From contig NC_057848.1 of the NCBI RefSeq assembly GCF_910594005.1, forward strand, positions 138,766,155 through 138,830,154: DNA of 64,000 nt, given 5' to 3'. The translations under genes were made by a program, and so were the position numbers. The notes beneath the pieces are model-generated. The model had not been told where the DNA came from. It saw nothing but the letters and a program-made list of their open reading frames with translations, and ran no database searches. Below are positions 44,665-55,833 of the stretch, piece after piece (the stretch's first letter is position 1; every line of letters starts with the position of its first letter). The DNA comes from Cervus elaphus. Lineage: Eukaryota > Chordata > Mammalia > Artiodactyla > Cervidae.

Positions 44665-44885
44665 TGGATAGAATATGTATCCCCACAAAATCTACCACAT
44701 GAAGACAACACAAAAAAATGGTTGTTTATGAACCAGGAAGAGGACGGTACCAGATACCCAATTTGTCAGTGACTTAATCTTGGACTTCCCAGTCTTCAGA
44801 ACTGTGAGAAATAATTGTTTGTTGCTTAAGTCATATAGTCCATGGTATTTTTGTTTCAGAAGTCCAATTGGACAAAACAGTGTAT
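44665..44885 (+). mobile_element. MaLR (MLT1-like) LTR, internally deleted
   Basis: GTATCCCCACAAAATCTACC at the left, then directly the right part: 'gtgacttaatcttggacttccc', 'agtcttcagaactgtgagaaataattg', 'tgttgcttaagtcatatagtcc' and 'tccaattggaca'. The middle of the LTR is missing. Confidence 0.75.
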
Positions 44886-44904
44886 TATTTTAGCGTGTTA
44901 TTCC

Positions 44905-45035
44905 AGAGTCAGAGAGATCTTGATTAAAATCTTGGTTCTATCATATTCCAGCAGTGTAGCTTTGGGCCTCATCTTCCTTTACCTAAAAGGAGATAAATGG
45001 TATCTCCCTCTATGCTTCTCCTGACAATTAAAAGG
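44905..45035 (+). mobile_element. MIR SINE fragment
   Basis: 'agagatcttgattaaaatcttggttctatc', 'agtgtagctttggg', 'cctcatcttcctttacctaaaaggagata' and 'tatctccctc' follow the MIR core order. Highly diverged. Confidence 0.6.
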
Positions 45036-46074
45036 TGGCTATGATTGGGTATTATTTTAACTCTAATCGATATATTCACCTCCCCCACCTCTCTTTGAGC
45101 TGCACTGCATATAGAATCACTCAGATTATTTTACTTCTTTTGAGGTAAAATAGAAGTAAAATTTCACTAGTACCTAGCTGTTGAGGTACCAGTGAAATCC
45201 ATGAATTCTTCATACAATGTATACATTTTCTATCATAAATATCTGTATCACAATTCTTCTAGCCACCCAGATAGAGCTGACTTTTAATGAATCAGATTAA
45301 TATAGTCAATGTAAAGTTTTTAAATACATCTGCTGAATATGGAGGATGATCAGTGACACAGGAGATAAGAGATAAGGACAGATGAACGATGTTACATTTT
45401 GGCCTAGCGATCTTACAATGCACAGAGGGAGATAGGGATGGTTGAGGTAAATAGGGGCACAGAGCAGGACAATCCTTTAGAGAAGGACAATCAGAAAATT
45501 TTTCATTGAGAAGGTAAAGTTTGAGTTGAGTCTAGAATTGCAGCTCATTAGCAGGACAAGGATAAAAGATATTTCTGGCACTGGTAATTGGATTTGCAAA
45601 ATCATTGTGGTATATGATGGCATGAAAGTTTGAAAGAACGAAGAGTAGCCTGATACTTAGAGAGCAAAAGGGACGTGAAGATGGATGGGGGAGTTCAAAC
45701 AAGAGAAATAGGGCTAAATGACACTCTATCTTGAGAACACCCGAAAGGCATTTGCTTTTATCAGTCATCATCTGTGTGAACAATAATTATCCACAGCCTC
45801 ATGCTGAGTATTCAATGGCAAAATCTGAACATACATGACAGAGAAGAAAAACACACTGAGCACCCATTATGTGTCAATCTCAAGACTAAGGACTAACACA
45901 TGGTCATATTTAACTGACATAAAACATATATAGAATTTCATCCCCTTTCACACTGCCACAGATTAACTCTCATGCAAAGATTCTGGGGTAAATAATACAT
46001 GGAGAGCTGTGACTGTTAGCCTCTGCTGATGATATCAGAGCTGTTTCCAGAATATCAATTTTGGTGGCTTAAAG
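45036..46074. other. Single-copy-looking stretch
   Basis: No family recognised. A short inverted repeat (AGGTACCAGTG against CACTAGTACCT, 45166-45196) is visible but imperfect. Confidence 0.35.
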
Positions 46075-47252
46075 ACTTAAACACAAGACAAGCACCATAA
46101 AACTCCTAGAAGAGAACATAGGCAGAACATTCTCTGACATAAATTATACCAATGTTTTCTTAGGACTCCCAAGGCAATAGAAATAAAAACAAAAATAAAT
46201 GAATGGGACCTAATCAAACTTAAAAGCTTTTGTTCAGCAAAGGAAATCATAAACAAATGAAAACACAACAGAATGGAAGAAAGTACTAGTAAGTGATGCA
46301 ATAGGCAAGGGCTTCATCTACAAAACACACGAACAACTCAGTAACAAAAAGCCAAACAACCCAATTGAAAAATGGGCAGAAGACCTTAACAGACATTCTC
46401 CATATAAGACATACAGACAGTCTATAGGCACATGAAAAGATTCTTGACATCACTAATTACCAGAGAAGTGCAAATCAAAAGTACAAAGAGGTACCACTTC
46501 AATCAGAATGGCCATCACGTGAATGTGGAGAAAGGGAACCCTCCTACACTGTTGGTGGGGATCTAAGTTGTTAAAGCCAACATGGAAAACAGTATGGAGG
46601 TTCCTCAGGAAACTAGAAATAGAATTATTATGTGATCTAGCAACCGTACACCTGGGCAAATACCTGGACAAAACTATAATTCAAAAAGATTGAACATGAA
46701 CCCCTATGTTCGCAATAGCATTGTTCACAATAGCCAAAACATGGAAACAATCTAAATGTCCACTGACAGATGAATGGATAAAGAAAATGTGGTATAATGG
46801 AATACTACTTGGTCATAAAAAAGAATGAAATAATGCCATTTGCAACAACATGAATGCACCTAGAGATTATCATACTAAGTGAAGTAAGCCAGAAATAGAC
46901 AAATGCCATATGATATCATTTGTATGTGGAATATAAAATATGGCACAAATGAACCTATCTTAAAAAAAGAAATAGACTCAGACATAGAGAATAGACTTGT
47001 GGTTGCCAAGGGGGCAGGGGGATGGACTGGGAGTTTGGGGTTGGTAGATGCAAACTATCATATTTAGAATGGACAAACAACATGGTCCTAATGTATAGCA
47101 CAGGGAACTATATTAAATATCCTGTGAGAAACCATAATGGAGGAAAATACTAAAAATGTATATAGGTGTATAACTAAGTCACTTTGTTGTACAGCAGAGA
47201 CTGGCATAACATTGTAAATCAACTATACTTCAATTTAAAAAGATATAATTTG
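46075..47252 (+). mobile_element. L1 LINE, 5'-truncated, ORF2 end and 3' UTR
   Basis: 'ataaaactcctagaagagaacataggc', 'ggcagaagaccttaacagac', 'gaggtaccacttc', 'cactgacagatgaatggat', 'atggaatactact', 'agcacagggaactatatt' and the 3' end 'gtaaatcaactatacttcaattt'. Same layout as 928-3511 and 21662-23565. No intact frame and no clear TSD. Confidence 0.88.
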
Positions 47253-47394
47253 TTGTTGTAGAGCCAGCACCACGTAATGATATGTAAGTTTATGCCCTGC
47301 TCTGTTTGGCATCCAATAAGTCAACCTCCCCTGACATATCTCCACTGTAAAACATGAAGGGATGGACCAAGAGATGTCTGCCATCATTTCCTGA
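47253..47394. other. Short unassigned spacer
   Basis: About 140 bp between two L1s. No family recognised. Confidence 0.35.
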
Positions 47395-47536
47395 AGAGAA
47401 AAAAAAAACCAAAAACTTTTTAGCTAGATTAAGAAAGAAGACTCAAATTAATGAAATTAAAAATTTCCCAACCAAAAAAGCTTAGGACCAGATTAGTTTC
47501 ATTGGCAAAACTTGCTTAACATTTAAATAATTAATG

Positions 47537-47783
47537 ACTACAGTTAATAAAACTGTATTGTATACTTCAAATTTGCTAAGAAAGTAGGTCTTAAGTGTTC
47601 TAACTAAACCAAAAAAGAAAAATAATAAGAAAAATAATAACTATGTGAGTCTATGCATGTGTTAGTTAACTTGATTGTGGTAAGTTTCACAACATACATA
47701 CATATAAAATTATTCTGTTGTACACCTTAAATATATACAATTTATATGATTTGCCAATTATACTTCAATAAAGCTGGAAAAAG
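47537..47783 (+). mobile_element. L1M 3' end inserted in an L1
   Basis: An old L1 3' UTR: 'aaaactgtattgtatacttcaaat', 'aagaaagtaggtcttaagtgttc', 'aactatgtgagtctatgcatgtg', 'ttgtacaccttaaatatatac' and 'acttcaataaagctgg'. Flanked by AATTAATG at 47529-47536 and 47784-47791. On both sides the host reads ...acatttaaa / aattaatgctgatccttctc..., a contiguous ORF2 segment in other L1s. Confidence 0.88.
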
Positions 47784-48913
47784 AATTAATGCTGATCCTT
47801 CTCAAACTTTCCCAAAAAATGAAGAGGGAACATTTCCAAACTCATTTTATGAAGCCAGAATTACCCTGACACCAAAACTAGACAAATAAACCATAAGAAA
47901 ATAATGATAAGCCAATATCCCTGATGAATACTGATGAAAAATTTATCAGCAAAATGCCAGCAAACTGAATTCAACAGCACATTAAAAGGATTACACACCA
48001 TAACCAAGGGGGATTTATCCCTGGCATGAAAATATGATTCAACATATTAAAATCAGTAAATGTGATACACCACATTAACAATATGAAGGATGAAATTCAC
48101 ATGATAATCTCAATAGATACAGAAAAAGCGTATAATAAAATTCAACATTTTTTATGATAAAAATAACAAATTAGGTATAGAAAGATACTACCTCAACATA
48201 ACAAAGGCCTTAAGTGAAAAGCCCACAGCCAACATTATTCTCAGTGGTGAAAAACTGACAGCTTTTCCTCTAAGATCTGAAACAAGGCAAGGATGCCCAC
48301 TTCAGTCATTTCTATTCAACACAGTGATTCAAGTCCTAGCCAGAGAAACTAGGTAAGGAGAGAAATAAATGGCATTCAAATTATAAAGAAAGAAGTAAGA
48401 CTGTTCCTGTTTGCAGATGATATGATAAAGAAAACCCCAAAGACTATACAAAAGATGTTAGAACTGAAGACTGAATTCAGAAAAGTTTCAGAATACAAAA
48501 ATCAAAACACAAAAGCCAATTTTGTTTCAACACACTAATAAACTGTCTGAAAAGGCAGATAGAAAAACAGTCTTATTTATAACAATATCACAATACTTCA
48601 TAATAAAATTAAGGAAGGGCTTATACACTGAAAACAAAAAACATTGATGAAAGAAATTTAAAATGACACAAATGAATACATCCTGTGTTCATGGATTTAA
48701 TGACTTAATATTGTTAAAATATCTGTACTATCCAATGTGATTTAGAGATTTAATGCAACTCCTAGTAATATCCTTAATGGCATTTTTCCCCAGAAACAGG
48801 AAAAAAAAATTCATACAGAACCACAAAAGATCTCAAATAGCCAAAACAAGTCTTGAAAAATATGACTCAACCTGGAGGGATTACATTACTGATTTCTATA
48901 TATGTTATAATGC

Positions 48914-49127
48914 CCTAGGCTTCCCAGGTGGTGCTAGTAGTAAAGAACCCACCTGCCAGTGCAGGAGCCATAAGAGACACAGGTTCGATCCTTGGGTTGG
49001 GAAGGACATGGCAACCCACTCCAGTATTTTTGCCTGGAGAATCCCATGCACAGAGGAGCCTGGTGGGCTACAGTCCATAGGGTCACACAGAGTCGGACAC
49101 CACTGAAGCAACTTAGCCTGCATGCAA
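48914..49127 (+). mobile_element. Bov-tA SINE next to BovB inside L1
   Basis: GGCTTCCCAGGTGGTGCTAG head, an unusual tRNA-like part with an extra 'agccataagagacacagg' segment, then 'gcaacccactccagtattt', 'cagaggagcctggtgggctac' and 'gagtcggacaccactg'. BovB sequence begins a few bases after it. Whether the two came in as one unit or separately is unclear. Confidence 0.88.
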
Positions 49128-50795
49128 TCAAAGATGGGCTCAAAAAAGGACAGAAATGGTAGGGACCTAATAGAAGCAGAAGATATTAAGAAGAGGTGGC
49201 AAGAACACACAGAGAACTATACAAAAAAGATCTTCACAACCCAGATAATCACGATGGTGTGATCACTCACCTAGAGCCAGACGTCCTGGAATGTGAAGTC
49301 AAGTCGGCCTTAGGAAGCATCACTACAAACAAAGCTAGTGGAGGTGATGGAATTCCAGTTGAACTATTTCAAATCCTGAAAAATGACGTTGTGAAAGTGC
49401 TGCACTCAATATGCCAGCAAATATGGAAAACTGAGCAGTGGCCACAGGACTGGAAAAGGTCAGTTTTCATTCCAATCCCAAAGAAAAGCAACGCCAAAGA
49501 ATGCTCAAACTACTGCACAACTGCACTCATCTCACATGCTAGTAAAGCAATGCTCAAAATTCTCCAAACCAGCTTCAGCAATACGTGAACTGTGAACTTC
49601 CAGATGTTCAAGCTGGATTTAGAAAAGGCAGAAGAACCAGAGATCAAATTGCCAACATTCGATGGATCATCGAAACAGCAAGTTCTGGAGTTCCAGAAAA
49701 ACATCTATTTCTGCTTTATTGACTATGCCAAAGCCTTTGACTGTGTGGATCACAATAAACTGTGGAAAATTCTGAAAGAGATGGGAATACCAGACCACCT
49801 GATCTGCCTCTTGAGAAACCTATATGCAGGTCAGGAAGCAACAGTTACAACTGGACATGGAACAACAGACTGGTTCCAAATAGGAAAAGGAGTATGTCAA
49901 GGCTGTATATTGTCACCCTGCTTATTTGACTTATATGCAGAGTACATCATGAGAAATGCTGGGCTGGAGGAAGCACAAGCTGGAATCAAGATTGCCAGGA
50001 GAAATATCAATAACCTCAGATATGCAGATGACACCACCCTTATGGCAAATGTGAAGAAGAACTAAAGAGCCTCTTGATGAAAGTGAAAGAGGAGAGTGAA
50101 AAGTTGGCTTAAAGCTCAACATTCAGAAAACTAAGATCATGGCATCCGGTGTCATCACTTCATGGCAGATAGATGGGGAAATGGTGGAAACAGTGGCTGA
50201 CTTTATTTTTCTGGGCTCCAAAATCACTGCAGATCGTGATTGCAGCCATGAAATTAAAAGACGCTTGCTCCTTGGAAGGAAAGTTATGACCAACATAGAA
50301 AGCATATTAAAAAGCAGAGACATTACTTTGCCAACAAAGGTCCACCTAGTCAAGGCTATGGTTTTTCCAGTGGTCATGTATGGATGTGAGAGTTGGACTA
50401 TAAAGAAAGCTGAGTGCCGAAGAATTGATGCTTTTGAACTGTGGTGTTGCAGAAGACTCTTGAGAGTCCCTTGGACTGCGAGGAGATCCAACCAGTCCAT
50501 CCTAAAGGAGATCAGTCCCAGCTGTTCATTGGAAGGACTGATGTTGAAGCTGAAATTCCAATACTTTGGCCACCTCATGCAAAGTGCTGATTCATTGGAA
50601 AAGACCCTGATGCTGGGAAAGATTGAGGGCAGGAGGAGAAGGGGACGACAGAGGATGAGATGGTTGGATGGCATCATCGACTCGGTGGACATGGGTTTGG
50701 TGGACTCCGGGAGTTGGTGATGGACAGGGAGGCCTGGCGTGCTGCGGTTCATGGGGTCACAAAGAGTCGGACACCACTGAGCAACTGAATTGAAC
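49128..50795 (+). mobile_element. BovB LINE, 5'-truncated, best-preserved copy
   Basis: Starts in the linker before RT ('caaagatgggctcaaaaaagg') and ends in the BovB 3' tail ('caactgaattgaactgg'). It retains long open stretches on the coding strand, and the RT motifs are intact. Divergence is lower than in 41162-43109 and 17226-19864, as judged by frame preservation. There is no clear TSD, perhaps because of the adjacent Bov-tA. Confidence 0.93.
49196..50720 (+). pseudogene. BovB reverse transcriptase, near-complete but frameshifted
   Basis: 49196-49588 covers the linker and RT fingers (NKASGGDGIPVELFQ, FIPIPKKSNAKECSNY). 49592-50065 covers the palm: FCFIDYAKAFD (motif A), GVCQGCILSPCLFDLY (motif B) and NNLRYADDTTLMA (motif C with both aspartates). 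50139-50720 is the C-terminal domain (YGCESWTIKKAE, RRRRGRQRMRWLDG). Three frame breaks separate the pieces. The endonuclease is missing. In an intact BovB this is the RNA-copying part that also mobilises Bov-tA/BOV-A2 SINEs, which share its 3' end. Confidence 0.85.
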
Positions 50796-51780
50796 TGGCA
50801 TAAAGACATACCGATGAATGGAACAATACAGAGAGCCCAGAAATAACCCCATGCATATATGCTCAACAGATCTTTTGACATCTGTGCCAAAAATACACAG
50901 CAGGGAAAGACTAGTCTCTTTAACCAATGGTGATGGTAAAAGTGGCTATCTGCATGCAAATGAGGAAAATTGAGACCTTCATTTACACAGTAAAATCAAC
51001 TCAAAATGGATTAAACATTTAAATATAATATGTGAAGCTATAAGACTCTTAAAGGAAAACATAGGGGAAAAGATTCATGACATCAATCTAATGATATCAT
51101 AAATCTAACACTAGAAGCACAGTCAGCAAAAGCAGAAATAGACAAGACAGACTACATCAAACTAAAAGCTTTTGTATAACAAATGAAACAATCAAGAGAA
51201 TGACAAGTCGACTTAAGGAATGGGAAAAAAATTTTTGCAAACCTTGTATCTGATAAAGGGTTAATTTCCAAAACATATAAAGTAACTCATATATGAGTAA
51301 CTCATATAGAGTAACATATACTGTAACTCAGTAGCAAAAAAAAAATATCTGTTAACCTACTTTTATAATGGAGCAAGAACCTGAATAGACATTTCTCCAA
51401 AGAAACATACGAATGGCCATCATGTATATGAAAAGATGCTTGACCTCGCTAATCAGGAAAATGCAAATCAAAACTACAGTGGATATCACCCCACACCTCT
51501 TAGTATGGATGTTATCAAAAGAACAAAACACAATTGTTGGTGAGGTTATGGATCAATTGGAACACTTTTACACTGATAATGGGAATGCAAAATGGTGCAG
51601 TGAGTTTTTAAAACAATATGGAGGTTCCTCAAAAAGTTCAAATTGGAAAAATCATATTAACCAGCCATCCTACTCCTGGGTATTTATCCATAGTAAATTG
51701 AAACCAGGGTCTTAAAGAGGTATTAGCATGCCCATGTTTAGCCTATTTACAATAGCCAATATGTAAAAGTAACCTAAATG

Positions 51781-51990
51781 TCCATAGAGAGATTAATGAA
51801 TAAAGCAATATATATACAATATATTGCATACATACAATATACATACAATATATACATACATATATTGTATATATGTGGTATACATACCACATACCACATA
51901 CCATATATATGTGGTATACATATGTGGTATACATACAATATATACATACATATATTGTATATATGTGGTATATACATACAATAGACTACC
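51781..51990. repeat. AT/TATG palindromic microsatellite with 42-bp direct repeat
   Basis: Array of TATAC/ATACA/GTGGTATAC words. A 42-bp block occurs twice, at 51841-51882 and 51931-51972 (90-bp period), starting ACATACAATATATACATACA. Near-palindromes such as GTGGTATACATACCAC give many fold-back options. It sits inside L1 at the usual TA-rich site. Open frames on both strands here are artefacts of the repeat. Confidence 0.9.
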
Positions 51991-52384
51991 ATTTAGCCTT
52001 TAAAAAGGAGGAAATTCTGTAATATGCGACCACATGCATGAACCCAGAGGGTAATTATGCTAAGTAAAATAAGCCAGTCACAGAAGGACAAATACTACAT
52101 GATTTCACTTATATGAGATATGGAAAATAGCCAAACCCAAATAAGTAAACCATAGAATTGTGGTTTCCAGGGGTTGAGTAGAGGGGTAAATGGAATGTTG
52201 ATAATCAACAGTTATAAAATATCAGTTTTGCAAGATAGATAATTTGTAGAGATCTGCTGAAAAATATTGTACCTATGGATAATGATACTGTATTTCACAA
52301 TAAAATTTTTAAGTGTTCTTGAATTCTTATGTTAAATGTTCAGTGTTTTAACTACAATAAAACTAGCAATAAAAAGAAACCATC

Positions 52385-52500
52385 TTGCAGGCACCTTAAT
52401 CTTGGATGGCTAGCCTCCAAAATTCTGTGAAAATGAATTTGTTGGTTAAGCCACCTGGTCTGGTCCTTTGTTAGGGTAGCCTGAATAGACTAATACACCA
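52385..52500 (+). mobile_element. MaLR (MLT1-like) LTR right end
   Basis: 'ccttaatcttggatggctagcctcc', 'ctgtgaaaatgaatttgttgg', 'taagccacctggtctgg' and the terminal 'gaatagactaatacacc' match the last third of the LTRs at 16150 and 44665. Only the right end is kept. Confidence 0.75.
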
Positions 52501-53859
52501 AGGAAATCATTGCCATGTTGTTCCTCAAGTCCCAGGGTTCCTAGTCAATTCATCGCCTTTCTGCCTTTCAGAGTGTTCTTATGCTATTTTACTGTGTCAG
52601 GTTTAGGACTTTTCATTTTAAGACTGAAGACCTAGAAGAAAGGGGGCATCTCCCTCTTGGCTGAAAACGGAAGTCATCAGGCAGAATTATAGGATGATTG
52701 TAAACTGTTTCCAATTTGTAAGGGAGCAAATGAAACAGGCCTATGTCAGCTATGTGTCAGGACTAGCTGTTTCTCTTGTAACTCTCCTGTTCATAATGAT
52801 ATATGCTCAGCATGAATGGGAATAAAGTACGCATCAGATTCAGTCCCTACATCACTGTCCTCTCTTACTTTAATCTCCAAGAATACTCACCTACAGACCC
52901 CGACCAGTTCAAACACCTAGACTTGCTTCTTTCCCAGTTTGTGTATCCATAAGGATTTAAGCAGCTTTATGGCACATCAACACTCACCTGTGCCTTTGTT
53001 ATAAACCTCCATAGTGGACACACTGCAAGCCTTACATTTGCCCCCTGTGAAGTTTAATTTCAGCCTATAGATATCAGTATCTGCAAGGAGTAATATACAC
53101 ACACACACACACACTTTTTTTTAAGTATCTCCTTCATCCACAAGACACTTTAAATCTATAAAGAATTGACCACGATGGGATGGAAGTTGCTTCCTGTGGA
53201 TTTTTAAGGAGCAAGATGGATCTTTTTGTCAGGCCTGGATACTGTATTCTCTGAACTGGGAGGTTCCAGCACCTTGATGCTTTCCTGGTCTCCCATTAAA
53301 CTGTTCTTTAATATTGACTGAAAGGAGTAGGCAGTAACACTAATAGCTGCTCTGGTGCCTCAAGGACCCCATACATGTTACCATCATCTGTGGGGTTGCA
53401 GGATAGGATAACAAAGGAAGATCTGGCTTTCTTGCTCTTAGCTCAACGGTATCTGAGAAAATGGACTTCTGGCTTCTCCTGCTTTCCAAGGTGACCCTCG
53501 GTTAGTTATGTAATTTCAAGTCCAATATGCCTTATTCCCCTCATTACTTTGCTATTTTTAAATGCTCAGCTTCAAGAATATCCTGGCAATTAACTGTGGA
53601 GCTTCATAGACATTATTCTTAACCTCTGACCCCACAATTCATGTAATCTCTGCCCTTCCTAAAGATAATTCAGAGTGGCCAAAAGTTTCATGACTTGGAA
53701 TATTTAATATCTTTTTTTTTTTGAACCAGAGGAGGGTAGTTGCATTGGATGAACAGGTGAAAAGGTTTGGTGCTTAAAATTCCTTTAACAAAACACTTTT
53801 TAGATTCACAATGAGTTCTTATCTATAAATAGTTATAATTAAGAGCATACATATTAATT
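52501..53859. other. Single-copy-looking stretch with (CA)n
   Basis: Repeat-poor. (AC)9-type microsatellite at 53097-53114 and a T-run near 53711-53722. No exon recognised. Confidence 0.4.
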
Positions 53860-54200
53860 TCTTAAATGTGTTCTAGGAAGTCTAAACCCCTCCTCTGTAA
53901 ACAGAATGACAAGCTATAAACGCACAAGTAAATTACCCCAAGTCATCTATACTTAATAATATCTAAATATTAGTGACTACTGCAATGAAAAACATGAAAT
54001 ATTTTCTATTTGTGAAACAATATTTACACTTTCAAACTGTATTTGGAGATGAAAACGAATTCTCCCAGCTATATACAAAGAACCTGTTAATTAAAGACGA
54101 CCGTTTAATTATTAGCAGTTTGCATAGTTAACCAAGGTTCATAATGTTCCAAGCTCCAGAGAGCAGTTTCCCAGAAACCACATTTTCTCACCTAAGTTCT
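53860..54200. promoter_or_regulatory. Candidate AT-rich non-coding regulatory block
   Basis: Repeat-free AT-rich sequence with homeodomain-like sites GTTAATTAAAGACG (54087-54100) and TTTAATTATTAG (54105-54116), and an octamer-like TTTGCATAG (54120-54128) followed by GTTAACC. The clustering within about 45 bp is suggestive. AT-rich DNA produces such words by chance, and no conservation data are available. Confidence 0.22.
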
Positions 54201-54304
54201 GTGTTCCAGTCATCCTCAAAAGCCAAACTAGAAAGGACTCAGGATACCATAAAACTCAGACTTCAGTGGGAGATAAGGAAACTGATGCTCTAGGTAAGTG
54301 GCTT

Positions 54305-55030
54305 GTCCGCAGTTATTAAAACTGGAAATAGAACTGCCATATGACCTAGCAATACCACTTCTGGGCATACACACTGAGGAAACCAGATCTGAAAGAGACA
54401 TGTGCACCCCAATATTCATCGCAGCACTGTTTATAATAGCCAGGACATGGAAGCAACCTAGATGTCCATCAGCAGACAAATGGATAAGGAAGCTGTGGTA
54501 CATATACACCATGGAATATTACGCAACCATTAAAAAGAATTTGAATCAGTCCTAATGAGATGGATGAAGCTGGAGCCCATTATACAGAGTGAAGTAAGCC
54601 AGAAAGATAAAGAACATTACAGCATACTAACACATATATATGGAATTTAGAAAGATGGTAATGATAACCCTATATGCAAAACAGAAAAAGAGACACAGAT
54701 GTACAGAACAGACTTTTGGACTCTGTGGGAGAAGGCGAGGGTCGGATGTTTCAAGAGAACAGCATTGAAACATGTATATTATCTAGGGTGAAACAGATCA
54801 CCAGCCCAGGTTGGATGCATGAGACAAGTGCTCGGGCCTGGTGCACTGGGAAGACCCAGAGGAATCGGGTGGAGAGGGAGGTGGGAGGGGGGATCGGGAT
54901 GGGGAATACATGTAACTCCATGGCTGATTCATGTCAATGTATGACAAAAACCACTACAATATTGTAAAGTAATTAGCCTCCAACTAATAAAAATAAATGG
55001 AAAAAAAGAAAGAAAGTAAGAAACAAAACA
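54305..55030 (+). mobile_element. Young ruminant L1, ORF2 end and 3' UTR
   Basis: Starts at 'ttaaaactggaaatagaactgcc' and has a partial frame (54298-54555) reading the conserved ORF2 C-terminal block (ELPYDLAIPLLGI, then PSADKWIRKLWYIYTMEYYATIKK). The 3' UTR follows the 4293 and 40163 copies closely ('gtgcactgggaagacccagag', 'ggcgggaggg'-like block, 'ccaactaataaaaataaatgg') and ends in (A/G)n. The most recently active L1 type in the window. Confidence 0.92.
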
Positions 55031-55439
55031 AAACAAAACCAGTTGATCCTGGACTCAAATGCCCATTTCTTAACTTCTGGACTGTCAGTTTCAAAGCTTG
55101 GGTGTTCCCTGGGTAAGATTTGAAACTGCTCCAGATACAGGGAGGGCAAGGAGAAATCAGAGAGAGAAAAAGACCACTCCTCATAGGTAGGTGGCAGGTT
55201 TAAAAAACAAAACAAAAAAAAGGGAACTTACATGTAAAGTTTCTCTCTGGCAGCTGCAACATGGTCTCCCCATCCGCCCGCCATCTTAAGAAGCTTTAAC
55301 TAGGGGCCTTTGCGTCTTGCGTTATTGAAGCAGGTGGCTTCAATAACACATTAGGCTCCGAGGCTGCCTCCTGTGGGTGGGGTTTGTAAAGAGGCTCTGA
55401 TTGCCCGCGTCCAGCCTCCATCAGGGACCCGCCACCAAC
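55031..55439. other. Relatively GC-rich single-copy stretch with a perfect hairpin
   Basis: After an A/C-rich run (55025-55040) the sequence becomes GC-richer (55250-55440) with several CpGs (catccgcccgcc, ctttgcgtcttgcg, gcccgcgtcc). No repeat recognised. A perfect hairpin lies at 55321-55347. Confidence 0.4.
55321..55347. repeat. Perfect 11-bp inverted repeat, 5-base loop
   Basis: Arms GTTATTGAAGC (55321-55331) and GCTTCAATAAC (55337-55347) are exactly complementary around AGGTG. It lies outside any recognised transposon. It could be a TIR-pair relic, a protein-binding palindrome or chance. Transcribed, it would form a stable stem. Confidence 0.75.
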
Positions 55440-55662
55440 ACCGACCAACATGACATGGATGATTTTCACCTTTTAGTGGTGTATCAGAATCACCTGGGGG
55501 GCATGCTAAACCCCAGGCAGCCAGGTTCCCTGCCTCCTCAGAGTTGTTGACTCAGATTATCAGAGGTGGGACCGGAGACTATGCATTTCAAATAAGATCC
55601 CAGACAGCTGCTGATGCTGCTGGTCCCAGGGGCCATTCTGAGAGCCACAGCTCTACAGCAGT
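55440..55662 (-). mobile_element. MER5-like hAT DNA transposon
   Basis: 'tcaccttttagtggtgtatcagaatcacctgggg', 'aaccccaggcagccagg', 'ttgactcagattatcagagg', 'actatgcatttcaaataag' and 'gctgatgctgctggtccc' give the MER5A order in reverse. Longer than the copy at 13335-13450. Confidence 0.8.
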
Positions 55663-55833
55663 CTCCTTTCCTATTTACAAAGTATTTTAATTTTAAAGGA
55701 CTTTTAAACACTTCTTATTTTGGAGAATTTTTAAAAGACACCAAAACGGACAAAAAAATGTATGAGGAATTCTCACAAATTTATCCTGTATGGACAATCA
55801 TCTGATAACGGGCCATATAAAGGATGTTTTGGG
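55663..55833. other. Short unassigned AT-rich stretch
   Basis: Reads like an old mammalian repeat ('ttttggagaatttttaaaagac') but I cannot assign it. Confidence 0.3.

Larger units (their letters stand above)
47395..52325 (+). mobile_element. Old L1M, split by an L1 3' end and by Bov-tA + BovB
   Basis: The host L1 is in three pieces. 47395-47536 is ORF2 upstream of RT ('gcttaggaccagattagtttcattgg'). 47784-48913 is RT, including 'accaagggggatttatccctggcatg' and 'tctcaatagatacagaaaaagc', then 'ctgttcctgtttgcagatgatatgat', whose translation reads the FADD-type box. 50796-52325 runs from 'ggcataaagacataccgatg' to the ORF2 end and 3' UTR ('tttcaccaataaaattt'-like end). The order is continuous once the two insertions are removed. 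Confidence 0.88.

Noticed and set aside
50123..50959. 278-codon minus-strand open frame as a gene
   Set aside because: It is the antisense of a BovB copy and its flanking L1, and has no recognisable domain.
51743..51992. Four overlapping frames in the TATG array
   Set aside because: Low-complexity repeat with no stops by composition. Not coding.
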